From CBDFGK01 sp965247075 (GTDB taxonomy: Bacteria; Pseudomonadota; Gammaproteobacteria; Pseudomonadales; Halieaceae), in contig CBDFGK010000002.1 in the NCBI GenBank assembly GCA_965247075.1, positions 62,001 to 126,000 of the forward strand: DNA of 64,000 bases, given 5' to 3'. Below, one piece after another: positions 40,461-51,392 of the stretch. A model generated the notes under the pieces. The model did no database searches. It was not told the DNA's origin and worked only from the letters and a program-made list of their open reading frames with translations. The position numbers and the translations under genes were made by a program. The stretch's first letter is position 1. Each line of letters begins with the position of its first letter.

Positions 40461-40565
40461 TCATGTACGATGCCACAGCATTACGGCTGACGCCGCTCTG
40501 GATTGCCCGTAGGCCTCTTCAAATCTCATCCGTCGTATCTCCTGTAACACTTCTGTCCGCCTCAT
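40461..40565 (-). mobile_element. N-terminal scrap of an ISNCY-type transposase
   Basis: The 34-codon minus-strand frame begins MRRTEVLQEIRRMRFEEAYG, the characteristic opening of ISNCY-type transposases, then loses homology and stops. The remainder of the element is missing. The surrounding 40418-40634 contains no other gene. Confidence 0.5.
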
Positions 40566-40634
40566 AAACCGCCCTCCTCAAGAGTTGGCACAAACCGGAC
40601 AGATTATGTATTCTTAACAACGGGGTGATATTCC

Positions 40635-40663
40635 TTGCCAATTCTATGGTATTGTCGTATAGA
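40635..40663 (+). promoter_or_regulatory. Sigma70-like promoter of the giant gene, with hairpin-forming dyad
   Basis: TTGCCA (40635-40640) and TATAGA (40658-40663) are separated by 17 bases, a good sigma70 arrangement. It lies about 75 bases upstream of the first leader ATG. The spacer and -10 region also contain the inverted repeat ATTCTAT (40641-40647) and ATAGAAT (40659-40665), which could be an operator for a repressor. Confidence 0.55.
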
Positions 40664-40730
40664 ATACCCCGCACGCTGGTCATACCACCCCAGGGCGGGG
40701 CGACCAAGACCAACTTTATTCACTATAAGG

Positions 40731-40916
<186 letters not shown>

Positions 40917-41082
40917 GCTTCCCCTTATTTTTCGCGCAGTTGCCGGCTCATCTCGCGGGCGTTTATCGCCGGCGTCCTGCTCTTGGGCCTCGCCACGCAG
41001 GCACAGGCGCAGACCAGATTTTCACTTACCCCAGGAGAGATCACTCCCACATCTATTACGTTTACATGGGATGCAGTAGGGG

Positions 41083-44000
41083 GGTGCCAATGAATACAGG
41101 GTGTTTAGGGAGTTTGAAGGTGCTACTACGAGGCTACACACTAAGACTGGAACGCTCGTCACCTACACCGATAGGATCCTGACTCCTGGAACATCCTACA
41201 CATATTCCGTCGAAGGACATAGCCGCATTGGTACCTCTGGTTCATACTCGTATGTTGTCAGAGGCGTATCTAATGATTTGACTGTAACAACAACAATTCC
41301 AATCCCAACCATCGCCCTGGCTGCGGACACCGGCACTGGTGCCGGTGCCGGTGCCGATAGCGATGGCATCACCAATAATGGCTTGGTCAATGTGACTGGT
41401 CTGGTCGCTGGCGCCACCTGGAAACACACCATCAAAGGCACAACCATCGATGCCCTTGCCTCCAGCGTCACCACCTTCACCCTGCCCGAAGGCGTGTATG
41501 AAGTCAGCGAGGTGCAGGTCGTGCAGACCTTGAACGGTGCGGACTCCGCGCCCGCTATGTTTGCTATGCAGATTACCGTGGACACCGCCGCGCCGGCCAT
41601 CGCTCTGCTCGGCGATGCATCCGTTAGCCATGCCCACGGCACCAATTACGCCGATGCGGGTGTGAGTGGAGTGGATGCGGCTGCCGGCGAGACTCTGGCG
41701 ACCGTCATTACCGACTCTGGCGATACGGCGGTGGACGCAGTGGATACCACCACCGCGGCCGGCGTCTACACCTACACCTACACCGCCACCGACCGCGCCG
41801 GCAATGTCTCCGCCTCGGTAACCCGCACCGTCACCGTGGCTGCCGCGCCAATGCTAACCGCCGAAAGACAGACCGACAATTCCATCCGCTTAGCGTGGAG
41901 TAACATACCGACTGACTATCGCTATCAGATTTTTCTAAAGGAGGGTGGTACTACATCTGATAGTATCTTTGAGTTAGCACCTAATGACAATAACTTTGTC
42001 ATTATTCATACAACGATGGCATTTTTTGAGAGATTAAATGCTGCACAAGAAATTGGCATGGCTAGCATTACTCGCGGTTCTGCGATAGGTTCAATAACGT
42101 TTGCATCCGTACCCGAACTCAACCCAACTGGAACCGTCGAACCAACCATAACAGCGACCAGACTGGCTGACAATTCCATCCAAATAGAGTGGCGTAATCT
42201 GCCGACTCATAATTCTTATGATGGTTCTACAATTAAAGATGGTGTCAGTACATACTTGCAGATTATTCCTAGGACATCCCCTTATGTTTGGGCTACTGAT
42301 AATTCCAAATTTGAGACAGTAACTAATGCAGACCGAATTGCCATATCTGGCCGTGCTGATCTCGCTATTTTCCCAGTAGGTGGTCACACTGTTCAAATAT
42401 CTGCACCAGTACCTGCACTGATCCAAGCCCTTGCCTTTGAGGTAAATCCCGAACTCGCCAGCAATAATGCCCTCGACTCGAATTACGCCAAAGAAGGCGA
42501 CGAGTTGAAACTGACCTTCACGGTCAATCAGGCATTGGCAAGCGACCCAACCGTGACCATCGCCGGGCGGGATGCCGCGGTGACAAAAACGGACAATGCG
42601 TATACCGCGTCCCTCGCGGTGCTCGCGACCGATACCGAAGGTGCGGTGGAGTATGACATTGGCACCCTGACCGCCGCTGATGCCGCCGTCGCTACGTTTG
42701 ACCCGCCTGCGGTTGCCAGTGCGATTCACATTGATCGAACCGCGCCAACCGTGACCCTCGGCCCCATTGCCGCAGGTCTGGTTGCTGACGAGCAGGATCA
42801 CGACATCACCTTCTCCGAGGATGTGACCGATTTGAAAGTGGGGGATTTCACCTCTTCCGATGATGTCAGGGTGACTAACGTGAGCGGTAGCGGCAGTGCT
42901 TACACCCTCACCCTCACCCCGAACGACGAAAGCTTCTCCCTGGCCCTTGCCGCCAACGCAGTAACCGACCTGGCAGGCAACACCGGTCCGGCCAACACAG
43001 TGCGTGTAAATGGCACGGCAAACTATGCGCCGACTGCCAGAGCCGGAGACCCACAAACTAAGGTTGCCGGCATGGAAGTCACCCTGGACGGTTCTGATAG
43101 CAATGACAATGGTAACCCGGTGACATATTCATGGGCGCATACCTTGACCGATGGCAACCTGCCCGCGCCTGAAGCGGTAATCACCTTGACTGGTCCCGAC
43201 ACCGCCGCCCCGACCTTCACCGCGCCTGCCGCGGCCGGGGCCTATACCTTCACCCTGACCGTTATGGATACTTTCGCCCCCCCGGCAAGCGCCACCGACA
43301 CGGTAGTCATCACCGTGACGACCGTGACCAACACCGCGCCGGTAATCAGTGGCAATGCAGCAGTGGATTATGCCGAGACCGAGCTGCCGTTGCCCTTTGA
43401 TCGCACCGATGTAGTGGCGACCTACACCGCAATGGATGCCGAGGGCGACGATTTCCTCTTTGTCATCGATGGCGCGGGTTTCATCACTGGCGCGGATGCG
43501 CGTTTCTTCTCGCTGAGTACCAGGACCGGCAGACTCACTGCCGACGAGCGGCTGAACTTTGAACTGCCGACCGATGCCAATAGCGACGGCGTTTATGAAC
43601 TCACCATTACCGCCGTCACCGGGGGCGGTAATAGCGAACCATTTGATGTGAGGGTGACGGTCACCAATGTGGATGAAGCCGGCGCGGCAACCATCGACGG
43701 CACCGTGCAAGTCGGGCAGACCCTGACCGCCGGCGCGACCGACCCGGATGCCGTCACCTCGGGCAACCCGAATGGCGATGTTACCGGCAGCAATTATCGT
43801 TGGGTAAGCACGCCAACGGGCTTAGGCAGTTCCTCCACCGAAATCGCCAATGGCCCATCCGCTATCTATATGCTGAAGCCAGCCGATAGCGGCAAGACCA
43901 TTAGAGTCGGGGTCACCTATATGGACGGACAACTCACCAAAAATGTCCTCAGCGCGGATACCGGTGTCGTGGCTGCCGCGACCCTGTCTGCGGATTCGAC

Positions 44001-47000
44001 TCTGTCGGCCCTGGAGGTTTCGGCAGGCAGCCTGAATCCGACCTTCGAGTCTGGCATCTATGCTTACGCCGTCAGCGTGGGCACTGGTGTGGAAAGCATT
44101 ACGGTAACGCCGACCGCGACTGACACCACCGGTGCGGCCGTGACTGTGGACGGCGATACGGTTGCCAGCGGCGAAGCCAGTGCAGCGATTGACTTGACTG
44201 TTGGCAATAACCCCATCCTCATCATCGTCACCGCCGAGGACGCTTCAACCCAAACCTACACCGTCACCGTGGCCCGTGGTGTCGTGCCACCACCAGGCAT
44301 TGCCTTGCATAGGGACACGGCTTTCGATGATGGTGTTAATAATGGTGTTAATACGGACCGCATCACCAGAAATAGAGATATAGACGTTACGCTGGCAAGC
44401 GATTTTGATACCACCAGGGACATGTGGGAATTCTCCAGCAATAGCGGCACGGGATACGACACCGGCACCGGCACCAGTTTCACTTTACCCGAAGGCAGTG
44501 CCGAATATAGCACCGACCAAGTGCGAGTGCACCAGACCGTGGATGGCGTTACTTCCGAACCTGCCGGGCTTGATGCATTTACCATTGATATTGATGCGCC
44601 GACGGTGAACCTCGGCAGCATTGCCGATGCTGTGCTTGACCGGGCCGGGCAGATGCACGGCATCACCTTCTCTGAGGAGGTGACCGGTTTGACTAAGACT
44701 AATTTCCGCACTTCCACAGGTATCGAGGTGACTGCTGTGAGCGGTAGCGGTACTGATTACACCATCACCTACACCCCGACTATGCGAACCTTCACCCTGC
44801 GCTTTAAAGAGGACAGTTTGTCCGACATCGCCGGCAATTTCGTTGCCGCGACCGACGCAGCCGGCACGGCCGCCAACACCGCGCCGGTGATAGACACTAC
44901 GGATGCGGCGGTGGAGCATGCCGAGAACACGCCCGTCACCATGCCAGTGGCGACCTACGCCACGGACGACACCAACACCATCGCCTGGTCAATCAGTGGC
45001 GGCACGGATGCGAGTTTCTTTGATATTGATGCCACAAACGGCGACTTGACTTTCAAGGCTTCGCCGGACTTTGAAACCCCGGGCTCCGCCGCCATGAGCA
45101 ATACTTACTCCGTTACCATCACCGCCACCGAAACCGATGGTGTCCCAAGCGACCTGGCAAGCGCACCACTGACGGTCACGGTAACGGTGATCAATGCGGA
45201 AGATGCCGGCAGCGTCAGCGCCATCAGCGGCACCGCCCAGGTCAGCGCGACCCTGACTGCCGGCACCGTGGTAACCGACGAGGATAGCCCTGATACGATT
45301 GCCATCATCGGCCATCAATGGCAAAGTGCGCCGGACGGCACCGCCGCCGACTCCGCTGCCTGGTCCCCCATCAGCGGTGCCACCAGTGCGACCTACGAGG
45401 TGGTGGTTGCTGATGAAGGTAACACCCTGCGCGTGGTGGTCTCTTACACCGATGATTTTGGCGGCAACACAGACCAAGCCGCCAGCGCATCAACCGCCGC
45501 CGTGGTTGCCGCCGGCGCGGTCCCGACGCCGAGCATCGCCCTGGCTGCGGACACCGGTGCTGATACCAGCGATGGCATCACCGGCAATGACGTGGTCAAT
45601 GTGTCTGGTCTGGCCACTGGTGCCACCTGGACATACACCATCAAAGACGGCACAGCCACCACAGTCACTGACACCAGCGTCATCACCTTCACCCTGCCCG
45701 AAGGCGTGTATGCCGTTGGCGAGGTGCAGGTCGTGCAGACCCTGAACAGTGCGGACTCCGCGCCTGCTATGTTTGCTATGCAGATTACCGTGGACCAAAC
45801 CAAGCCGATCATCACCCTGGACGGCGGCCCGGTTACCGTCGCCCACGGCGGCACCTACACCGCAGTGGAAGATGCGGGCATTAGTGGGGCGGGGAGCGAC
45901 GACACTACGGCGACGACGACCACCAGACCCGGACCCGACGCTACGGTAGTTCCGGGCATAGCAGTGGACACCGACACTGCCGGCGACTACACCATCACCT
46001 ACACCGCCACCGACCTCGCCGGCAATGTCTCCGACCCGGTAACCCGCACCGTGACCGTGTTCCGGGCACTGTTTACGGTTGCGACCCTGTCGGCCCTGGA
46101 TGTTTCGGAAGACGCCCTGGATCCGACCTTCGCGTCCGGCACCGACGCTTACGCCGTCAGCCTGGGCACTGATGTGGAAAGCATTACGGTGACACCGACC
46201 GTGACTGACACCGACCACGCAACCGTGACTGTGAACGGCGTTGCGGTTACCAGCGGCCAACCCAGTGTAGCGATTGACTTGAATGTTGGCAATACCCCCA
46301 TCTCCATCATCGTCACCGCCGAGGACACTTCAGTTACCCAAACCTACACCGTCACCGTTGCCCGTGCCGTGCCAGCACCAGGCATTGCCTTGGAGCGGGA
46401 CACGGCTGCCGATGGGGGTGTTAATACGGACCGCCTCACCAGAAATAGAGGGATAGCCGTTACGCTGGCAAGCGATTTTGATACCAACGCTGCGAATATC
46501 TGGCAATGGTCTATTAATGGTGGCGGCGATTACACCACTATCACCGACCACTCCGTGCAGCGTTTCGGTTTACCCGAAGGCAGTGCCGAATATAGCACCG
46601 ACCAAGTGCGAGTGCGCCAGACCGTGAATAGCGTTACTTCCGAACCTGCCGGGCTTGATGCATTTACCATTGATCTTGATGCGCCGACCGCGAACCTCGG
46701 CACCATTGCCGGTGCTGTGATTGACCAGGGGGGGCAGACGCACGCCATCACCTTCTCTGAGAATGTGTTCGGTTTGGCTGCGGATGATTTCTCCGCTTCC
46801 ACAGGTATCGAGGTGACTGCTGTGAGCGGTAGCGATGGCGGTACTGATTACACCATCACCTACACCGCGACTTTGGCATCCTTCAACCTGATCCTTGCCA
46901 GGAAAAGCGTGACCGACATCGCCGCCAATCCCGTTGCCTTGACCAGCATGACCGGCACGGCGACGGCCGCCAACACCGCGCCGACCATCAACACTGGCAA

Positions 47001-47679
47001 TGAAACACCGAGTCATGCCGAGAACACGCCTATCGCGACCGCGGTGGCGACTTATACCACGGACGACACCAACGCCATCGCCTGGTCGCACGTGGGCACG
47101 GATGCGAGTTTGTTCTTGATTGATCCTACCAGCGGCGTATTGACTTTCAGGGCTTCGCCGGACTATGAAACCCCGGCCTCCGCCGCCACGAGCAATACTT
47201 ACTCCGTTACCATCACCGCCACCGAAACCAATGGCGACCCAAGCGACCTGGCAAGCGCACCACTGGCGGTAACGGTAACGGTTACCAATGTGGATGAAGA
47301 GGGAAGCATCAGTGCCATCACCGGCACCGTGCAGGTCGGGCAAACGCTGGCCGCCGGCGACACGGTAACCGATGAGGATGGCGCGGCTACTGGCATCACC
47401 TATCAATGGCAACGCGGGGACGCGGCGGGTGAAAACAATAACGACATCGGCGGCGCAACCGGCAACACCTACGAGGTGATGGTTGCTGATGAAGACAACA
47501 CCCTGCGCGTGGTGGTCTCTTATATGGATGGTTTTGGCGGCAACACCGACCAAGCCACCAGTGCATCGACCGCCGCCGTGTTGCCGCCGGCGCGGTCCCG
47601 ACGCCGAGCATCGCTCTGGCTGCGGACACCGGTTCTGATCCCAGCGATGGCATCACCAGCAATGGCGTGGTCAATGTGA
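41083..47679 (+). CDS. Giant surface protein, segment 2: Ig-like/cadherin-like repeat array
   Basis: After the G-run frameshift the frame runs open for about 2,200 codons. Modules seen in order are: the rest of the FN3 start; an AADTG unit (near 41300); a DUF5011/HYR-like module (41590-41850, ending TYTYTATDRAGNVSASVTRT); two AT-richer FN3-like modules (41850-42420); Big-type modules (SEDVTDLKVGDF); a PKD-like module (43020-43320); a cadherin-like module (43320-43680); Ig modules; and the cadherin-like beta-sandwich unit (TLSALEVSAGSLNPTF). The set then repeats twice. I see no cysteine. The last in-frame codon is near 47579, where one G is missing compared with a sister repeat at 45505. The remainder to 47679 is out of frame. 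Confidence 0.8.
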   Translation, partial: GANEYRVFREFEGATTRLHTKTGTLVTYTDRILTPGTSYTYSVEGHSRIGTSGSYSYVVRGVSNDLTVTTTIPIPTIALAADTGTGAGAGADSDGITNNGLVNVTGLVAGATWKHTIKGTTIDALASSVTTFTLPEGVYEVSEVQVVQTLNGADSAPAMFAMQITVDTAAPAIALLGDASVSHAHGTNYADAGVSGVDAAAGETLATVITDSGDTAVDAVDTTTAAGVYTYTYTATDRAGNVSASVTRTVTVAAAPMLTAERQTDNSIRLAWSNIPTDYRYQIFLKEGGTTSDSIFELAPNDNNFVIIHTTMAFFERLNAAQEIGMASITRGSAIGSITFASVPELNPTGTVEPTITATRLADNSIQIEWRNLPTHNSYDGSTIKDGVSTYLQIIPRTSPYVWATDNSKFETVTNADRIAISGRADLAIFPVGGHTVQISAPVPALIQALAFEVNPELASNNALDSNYAKEGDELKLTFTVNQALASDPTVTIAGRDAAVTKTDNAYTASLAVLATDTEGAVEYDIGTLTAADAAVATFDPPAVASAIHIDRTAPTVTLGPIAAGLVADEQDHDITFSEDVTDLKVGDFTSSDDVRVTNVSGSGSAYTLTLTPNDESFSLALAANAVTDLAGNTGPANTVRVNGTANYAPTARAGDPQTKVAGMEVTLDGSDSNDNGNPVTYSWAHTLTDGNLPAPEAVITLTGPDTAAPTFTAPAAAGAYTFTLTVMDTFAPPASATDTVVITVTTVTNTAPVISGNAAVDYAETELPLPFDRTDVVATYTAMDAEGDDFLFVIDGAGFITGADARFFSLSTRTGRLTADERLNFELPTDANSDGVYELTITAVTGGGNSEPFDVRVTVTNVDEAGAATIDGTVQVGQTLTAGATDPDAVTSGNPNGDVTGSNYRWVSTPTGLGSSSTEIANGPSAIYMLKPADSGKTIRVGVTYMDGQLTKNVLSADTGVVAAATLSADSTLSALEVSAGSLNPTFESGIYAYAVSVGTGVESITVTPTATDTTGAAVTVDGDTVASGEASAAIDLTVGNNPILIIVTAEDASTQTYTVTVARGVVPPPGIALHRDTAFDDGVNNGVNTDRITRNRDIDVTLASDFDTTRDMWEFSSNSGTGYDTGTGTSFTLPEGSAEYSTDQVRVHQTVDGVTSEPAGLDAFTIDIDAPTVNLGSIADAVLDRAGQMHGITFSEEVTGLTKTNFRTSTGIEVTAVSGSGTDYTITYTPTMRTFTLRFKEDSLSDIAGNFVAATDAAGTAANTAPVIDTTDAAVEHAENTPVTMPVATYATDDTNTIAWSISGGTDASFFDIDATNGDLTFKASPDFETPGSAAMSNTYSVTITATETDGVPSDLASAPLTVTVTVINAEDAGSVSAISGTAQVSATLTAGTVVTDEDSPDTIAIIGHQWQSAPDGTAADSAAWSPISGATSATYEVVVADEGNTLRVVVSYTDDFGGNTDQAASASTAAVVAAGAVPTPSIALAADTGADTSDGITGNDVVNVSGLATGATWTYTIKDGTATTVTDTSVITFTLPEGVYAVGEVQVVQTLNSADSAPAMFAMQITVDQTKPIITLDGGPVTVAHGGTYTAVEDAGISGAGSDDTTATTTTRPGPDATVVPGIAVDTDTAGDYTITYTATDLAGNVSDPVTRTVTVFRALFTVATLSALDVSEDALDPTFASGTDAYAVSLGTDVESITVTPTVTDTDHATVTVNGVAVTSGQPSVAIDLNVGNTPISIIVTAEDTSVTQTYTVTVARAVPAPGIALERDTAADGGVNTDRLTRNRGIAVTLASDFDTNAANIWQWSINGGGDYTTITDHSVQRFGLPEGSAEYSTDQVRVRQTVNSVTSEPAGLDAFTIDLDAPTANLGTIAGAVIDQGGQTHAITFSENVFGLAADDFSASTGIEVTAVSGSDGGTDYTITYTATLASFNLILARKSVTDIAANPVALTSMTGTATAANTAPTINTGNETPSHAENTPIATAVATYTTDDTNAIAWSHVGTDASLFLIDPTSGVLTFRASPDYETPASAATSNTYSVTITATETNGDPSDLASAPLAVTVTVTNVDEEGSISAITGTVQVGQTLAAGDTVTDEDGAATGITYQWQRGDAAGENNNDIGGATGNTYEVMVADEDNTLRVVVSYMDGFGGNTDQATSASTAAVLPPARSRRRASLWLRTPVLIPAMASPAMAWSM

Positions 47680-50600
47680 CTGGTCTGGTCGCTGGCGCCA
47701 CCTGGAAACACACCATCAAAGGCACAACCAGCGATGCCCTTGCCTCCAGCGTCACCACCTTCACCTTGGATGAAGGCGTGTATGAAGTCAGCGAGGTGCA
47801 GGTCGTGCAGACCCTGAACAGTGCGGACTCCGCGCCTGCTATGTTTGCTATGCAGATTACCGTGGACCAAACCAAGCCGGTCATCGACCGGCTCGGCGAT
47901 GTATCCGTTACCCATGCCCACGGTACCGATTACACCGATGCGGGTGTGGATGGGCTGAATGCGGCTGCCGGCGAGACCCTGGCGACCGTCATTACCGACT
48001 CTAGCGATACGGCGGTGGGCGCAGTGGACGCCACCACCGCGGCCGGCGTCTACACCTACACCTACCTCGCCACCGACCTCGCCGGCAATGTCTCCGACTC
48101 GGTAACCCGCACCGTGACCGTGTCCCCGGCACTGTCTACGGTTGCGACTCTGTCGGGTTTGACCATTGCCGAGGGCGGTAACGACGTGCCTCTGGATCAG
48201 ACCTTCGCGTCTGGCACCCTGACCGGCTACACCGCTACCGTGGCGAATAATGTGGATAGCATTACGGTAACGCCGACCGTGACTGACACCGGCAAGGCAA
48301 CCGTGACTGTGAACGGCGTTGCGGTTGTCAGCGGCGAAGCCAGTGCAACGATTGACTTAACGCTTGGCGAAAACCCAATCGATATCATCGTCACCGCCGA
48401 GGACGCTTCAACACAAACCTACACCGTCACCGTTGCCCGTGCCGTTCCACCACCGGGCATTGCCCTGGAGCGGGACACGGCTGCCGATGGGGGTGTTAAT
48501 ACGGACCGCCTCACCAGAAATAGAGGGATAGCCGTTACGCTGCACGCCGATTTTCAGGACGGCAGGGACACCTGGCAATGGTCTACTAATAATGGCACCG
48601 ATTACACCACTGTCACCGACCACTCCGTGAGTCGTTTCGGTTTACCCGAAGGCAGTGCCGAATATAGCACCGACCAAGTGCGAGTGCGTCAGACCGTGAA
48701 CGGCGTTGTTTCCGAACATGCCGGGCTTGCCGCATTTACCATTGATCTTGATGCGCCGACGGTGACCCTCGGCACCATTGCCGGTGCTGTGATTAACCGG
48801 GCCGGGCAGATGCACAACATCACCTTCTCCGAGGATGTGCTCGGTTTGGCTGCGGATGATTTCTCCACTTCCACAGGTATCACGGTGACTGATGTGAGCG
48901 GTAGCGGTGCTGCTTACACCATCACCTACACCGCGACTGCGGCATCCTTCACCCTGACCCTTACCGCGAGCGGCGTGACCGACATCGCCGCCAATCCCGT
49001 TGCCTTGACCAGCAAGACCGGCACGGCGACTCCGCACAACACCGCGCCGATGATCACCAGAACCACTGGCGATGATGCAGTGAGTTATGCCGAGGACCGC
49101 ATCGATGCAGTGTGGGACTACGACGCGACCGATGTCGAGCGCAGCGCCATCGCCTGGTCAGTCGGTGGCACGGATGCGGGTTTGTTCTCGATTGATCCTA
49201 CCAACGGCGTATTGACTTTCGACACCCCGCCGGACTTTGAAACCCCGGGCTCCGCCGCCACGAGCAATACTTACTCCGTTACCATCACCGCCACCGAAAC
49301 CGATGGTGTCCCAAGCAGCCTAGCAAGCGCACCACTGGCGGTCACGGTAACGGTTACCAATGTGGATGAGCCGGGAAGCATCGGCGCCATCACCGGCACC
49401 GCGCAGGTCGGGCAAACGCTGGCCGCCGGCGCGGTAACCGACGAGGATTCGCCGGCTGATGGGACGGCTGTTTCCGTCACCGGTCATGAATGGCAAAGTG
49501 CGGTGGACGGCACCGCCGCCAACGACCCCGCCTGGGCAGCCATCAGCGGTGCCACCGATGCGACCTACGAGCCGGTAGTTGGTGATGTCGACAAGATCAT
49601 TCGAGTGGTCGCCACTTACACCGACGGTCATGATTCCGATAAGATGCTCACCAGCGCGCCGACCGACCCCGTGGTGTCCGAGACCGCACCCGTGGTACCG
49701 ACTATCGCCCTGGCTGCGGACACCGGTGCTGATACCAGCGATGGCATCACCAGCAATGACGTGGTGAATGTGTCTGGTCTGGTCGCTGGCGCCACCTGGA
49801 AACACACCATCAACGGCACAACCAGCGCAGACCTTGATCCCACCGCCACCACCACCTTCACCCTGGTTGAAGGCGTGTATGCCGTTGGCGAGGTGCAGGT
49901 CGTGCAGACCGTGAACAGTGTGGACTCCGCGCCCGCTACCTTTGATACGCAGATTACCGTGGACCAAACCAAGCCGATCATCACCGTGGACCCGGATGCC
50001 GTAGAGGTTACCCACGGCAGCGGCACTTACAATGATCAGGGCGTGACTGTGGATACCGGCGAGACTCTGGTAACGACTATTGCCGGACCCGGCGGTGCGA
50101 CCACAGTGGACACCGACACCCTCGGCGACTACACCTACACCTACACCTACACCTACACCGCGACCGACCTCGCCGGCAATGTCTCCGAATCGGTAACTCG
50201 CACCGTGACCGTGTCCCCGGCACCGTCTACGGATTCGACTCTGTCCGCCTTGGATGTTTCGGAAGGCACCCTGAATCCGACCTTCGCGTCCGGCACCGAT
50301 GCCTACGCCGTCAGCCTGGACACTGGGGTAACCAGCATTAGGATTACGCCGACCGTGACTGACACCGGCAAGGCAACCGTGACTGTGAACGGCGCTACGG
50401 TTGTCAGCGGCGAACCCAGTGAAGCGATTGACTTGATTCTTGGCAATAACCCCATCCTCGTCGTCGTCACCGCCGAGGACACTTCAGTTACCCAAACCTA
50501 CACCGTTACCGTTGCCCGTGCCGTGCCACCACCAGGCATTGCCCTGGGTAGGGACACGGCTCGCGATGGTGGTACTAATACGGACCGCATCACCAGAAAC

Positions 50601-51392
50601 AGATCAATAGTGGTTACGTTGCACGCCGATTTTCAGAACGACAGGGACACCTGGGAATGGTCTCAAGATAGTGGCAATGCCCCTTCTTACACCACTGGCA
50701 ACAACATCGAACGTAGTTTCAGCCCTGGTGCTGTCCAAGCCACCTATCAGAACAATGTGGTGGGAGCCCGCCAGAGAGTGAATGGCGTCACTTCCGAATT
50801 TGCCGGGCTTGACCAGTTTACCCATGATACCGTGAAGCCAACCATTAGCCTGAATGGCGGCGGCACCAGCGTCACCATACCAGCGGGTGTTGCCTACAAG
50901 ATCGGTGACGGTGACCCGGCAACCACCACAGATGTTTTTGATGGCGTAAATTTCAACGACGGCTTCATTGAGGTTACCAGTTCCCCCGAATTCGACTTTG
51001 ACAATCCTGCTACGGGTAGTTACACCCTTACCTACAATGTGATGGACCGCGCCGGCAATGTCGCCGACCCGCTGACCCGCACCGTGACCGTGAGCGAGCC
51101 GGTGGTCACCGCCCTGGCGCTGCCCGCGCCGGCCGACCAGAGCTATACCGTGGACACCGAGATCACCGCCCTGGAACTGCCGGAAGCGATCGGCGGCACC
51201 GGCGACCTGAGCTACACCCTGACCGGGCCGGGGGACACCGCCCTGCCGACCGGGCTGACCTTTACCGCCGGCACCCGCACCCTGTCCGGCACGCCGACCA
51301 CGGCGGCGAGCGCCACCACCCTGACCTATACGGTGACCGACTCGGCGCGCCCACGCCCGTCTCCACCACGCAGACCTTCACCGTCACCGTGA
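47580..51392 (+). CDS. Giant surface protein, segment 3: repeat array
   Basis: This frame continues the same module series after the one-base loss at 47580. AADTG and DUF5011-like units are followed by the cadherin-like beta-sandwich (TLSGLTIAEGGNDVPLDQTF), a Big-type unit (TVTLGTIAGAVINRAGQMHN), a cadherin-like unit (PGSAATSNTYSVTITATET), an Ig unit (HEWQSAVDGTAANDP) and a He_PIG-like unit (LPAPADQSYTVDTEITALEL). The frame is lost near 51346-51350, where two extra bases (GC) stand compared with the sister copy at 61668, and it stops at 51392. Most of this segment (48.15-51.35 kb) is duplicated at 58.5-61.7 kb. Confidence 0.8.
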   Translation, partial: VAAGAVPTPSIALAADTGSDPSDGITSNGVVNVTGLVAGATWKHTIKGTTSDALASSVTTFTLDEGVYEVSEVQVVQTLNSADSAPAMFAMQITVDQTKPVIDRLGDVSVTHAHGTDYTDAGVDGLNAAAGETLATVITDSSDTAVGAVDATTAAGVYTYTYLATDLAGNVSDSVTRTVTVSPALSTVATLSGLTIAEGGNDVPLDQTFASGTLTGYTATVANNVDSITVTPTVTDTGKATVTVNGVAVVSGEASATIDLTLGENPIDIIVTAEDASTQTYTVTVARAVPPPGIALERDTAADGGVNTDRLTRNRGIAVTLHADFQDGRDTWQWSTNNGTDYTTVTDHSVSRFGLPEGSAEYSTDQVRVRQTVNGVVSEHAGLAAFTIDLDAPTVTLGTIAGAVINRAGQMHNITFSEDVLGLAADDFSTSTGITVTDVSGSGAAYTITYTATAASFTLTLTASGVTDIAANPVALTSKTGTATPHNTAPMITRTTGDDAVSYAEDRIDAVWDYDATDVERSAIAWSVGGTDAGLFSIDPTNGVLTFDTPPDFETPGSAATSNTYSVTITATETDGVPSSLASAPLAVTVTVTNVDEPGSIGAITGTAQVGQTLAAGAVTDEDSPADGTAVSVTGHEWQSAVDGTAANDPAWAAISGATDATYEPVVGDVDKIIRVVATYTDGHDSDKMLTSAPTDPVVSETAPVVPTIALAADTGADTSDGITSNDVVNVSGLVAGATWKHTINGTTSADLDPTATTTFTLVEGVYAVGEVQVVQTVNSVDSAPATFDTQITVDQTKPIITVDPDAVEVTHGSGTYNDQGVTVDTGETLVTTIAGPGGATTVDTDTLGDYTYTYTYTYTATDLAGNVSESVTRTVTVSPAPSTDSTLSALDVSEGTLNPTFASGTDAYAVSLDTGVTSIRITPTVTDTGKATVTVNGATVVSGEPSEAIDLILGNNPILVVVTAEDTSVTQTYTVTVARAVPPPGIALGRDTARDGGTNTDRITRNRSIVVTLHADFQNDRDTWEWSQDSGNAPSYTTGNNIERSFSPGAVQATYQNNVVGARQRVNGVTSEFAGLDQFTHDTVKPTISLNGGGTSVTIPAGVAYKIGDGDPATTTDVFDGVNFNDGFIEVTSSPEFDFDNPATGSYTLTYNVMDRAGNVADPLTRTVTVSEPVVTALALPAPADQSYTVDTEITALELPEAIGGTGDLSYTLTGPGDTALPTGLTFTAGTRTLSGTPTTAASATTLTYTVTDSARPRPSPPRRPSPSP
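48150..51345 (+). repeat. Segmental duplication, copy 1 (about 3.2 kb)
   Basis: The series beta-sandwich, Big, cadherin, Ig, AADTG, DUF5011, beta-sandwich, Big, He_PIG is repeated in the same order at about 58.5-61.7 kb with offsets near 10.34 kb at several anchor points (49034/59380, 49700/60036, 50587/60938). Long stretches look nearly identical. Confidence 0.75.

Noticed and set aside
42091..43056. Long antisense open frame opposite the giant gene (321 codons)
   Set aside because: It is a mirror of a GC-rich, repeat-coded frame. Its product has no domain pattern, and similar antisense frames recur opposite each sister repeat (for example 46570-47553, 58781-59755 and 60947-62218).
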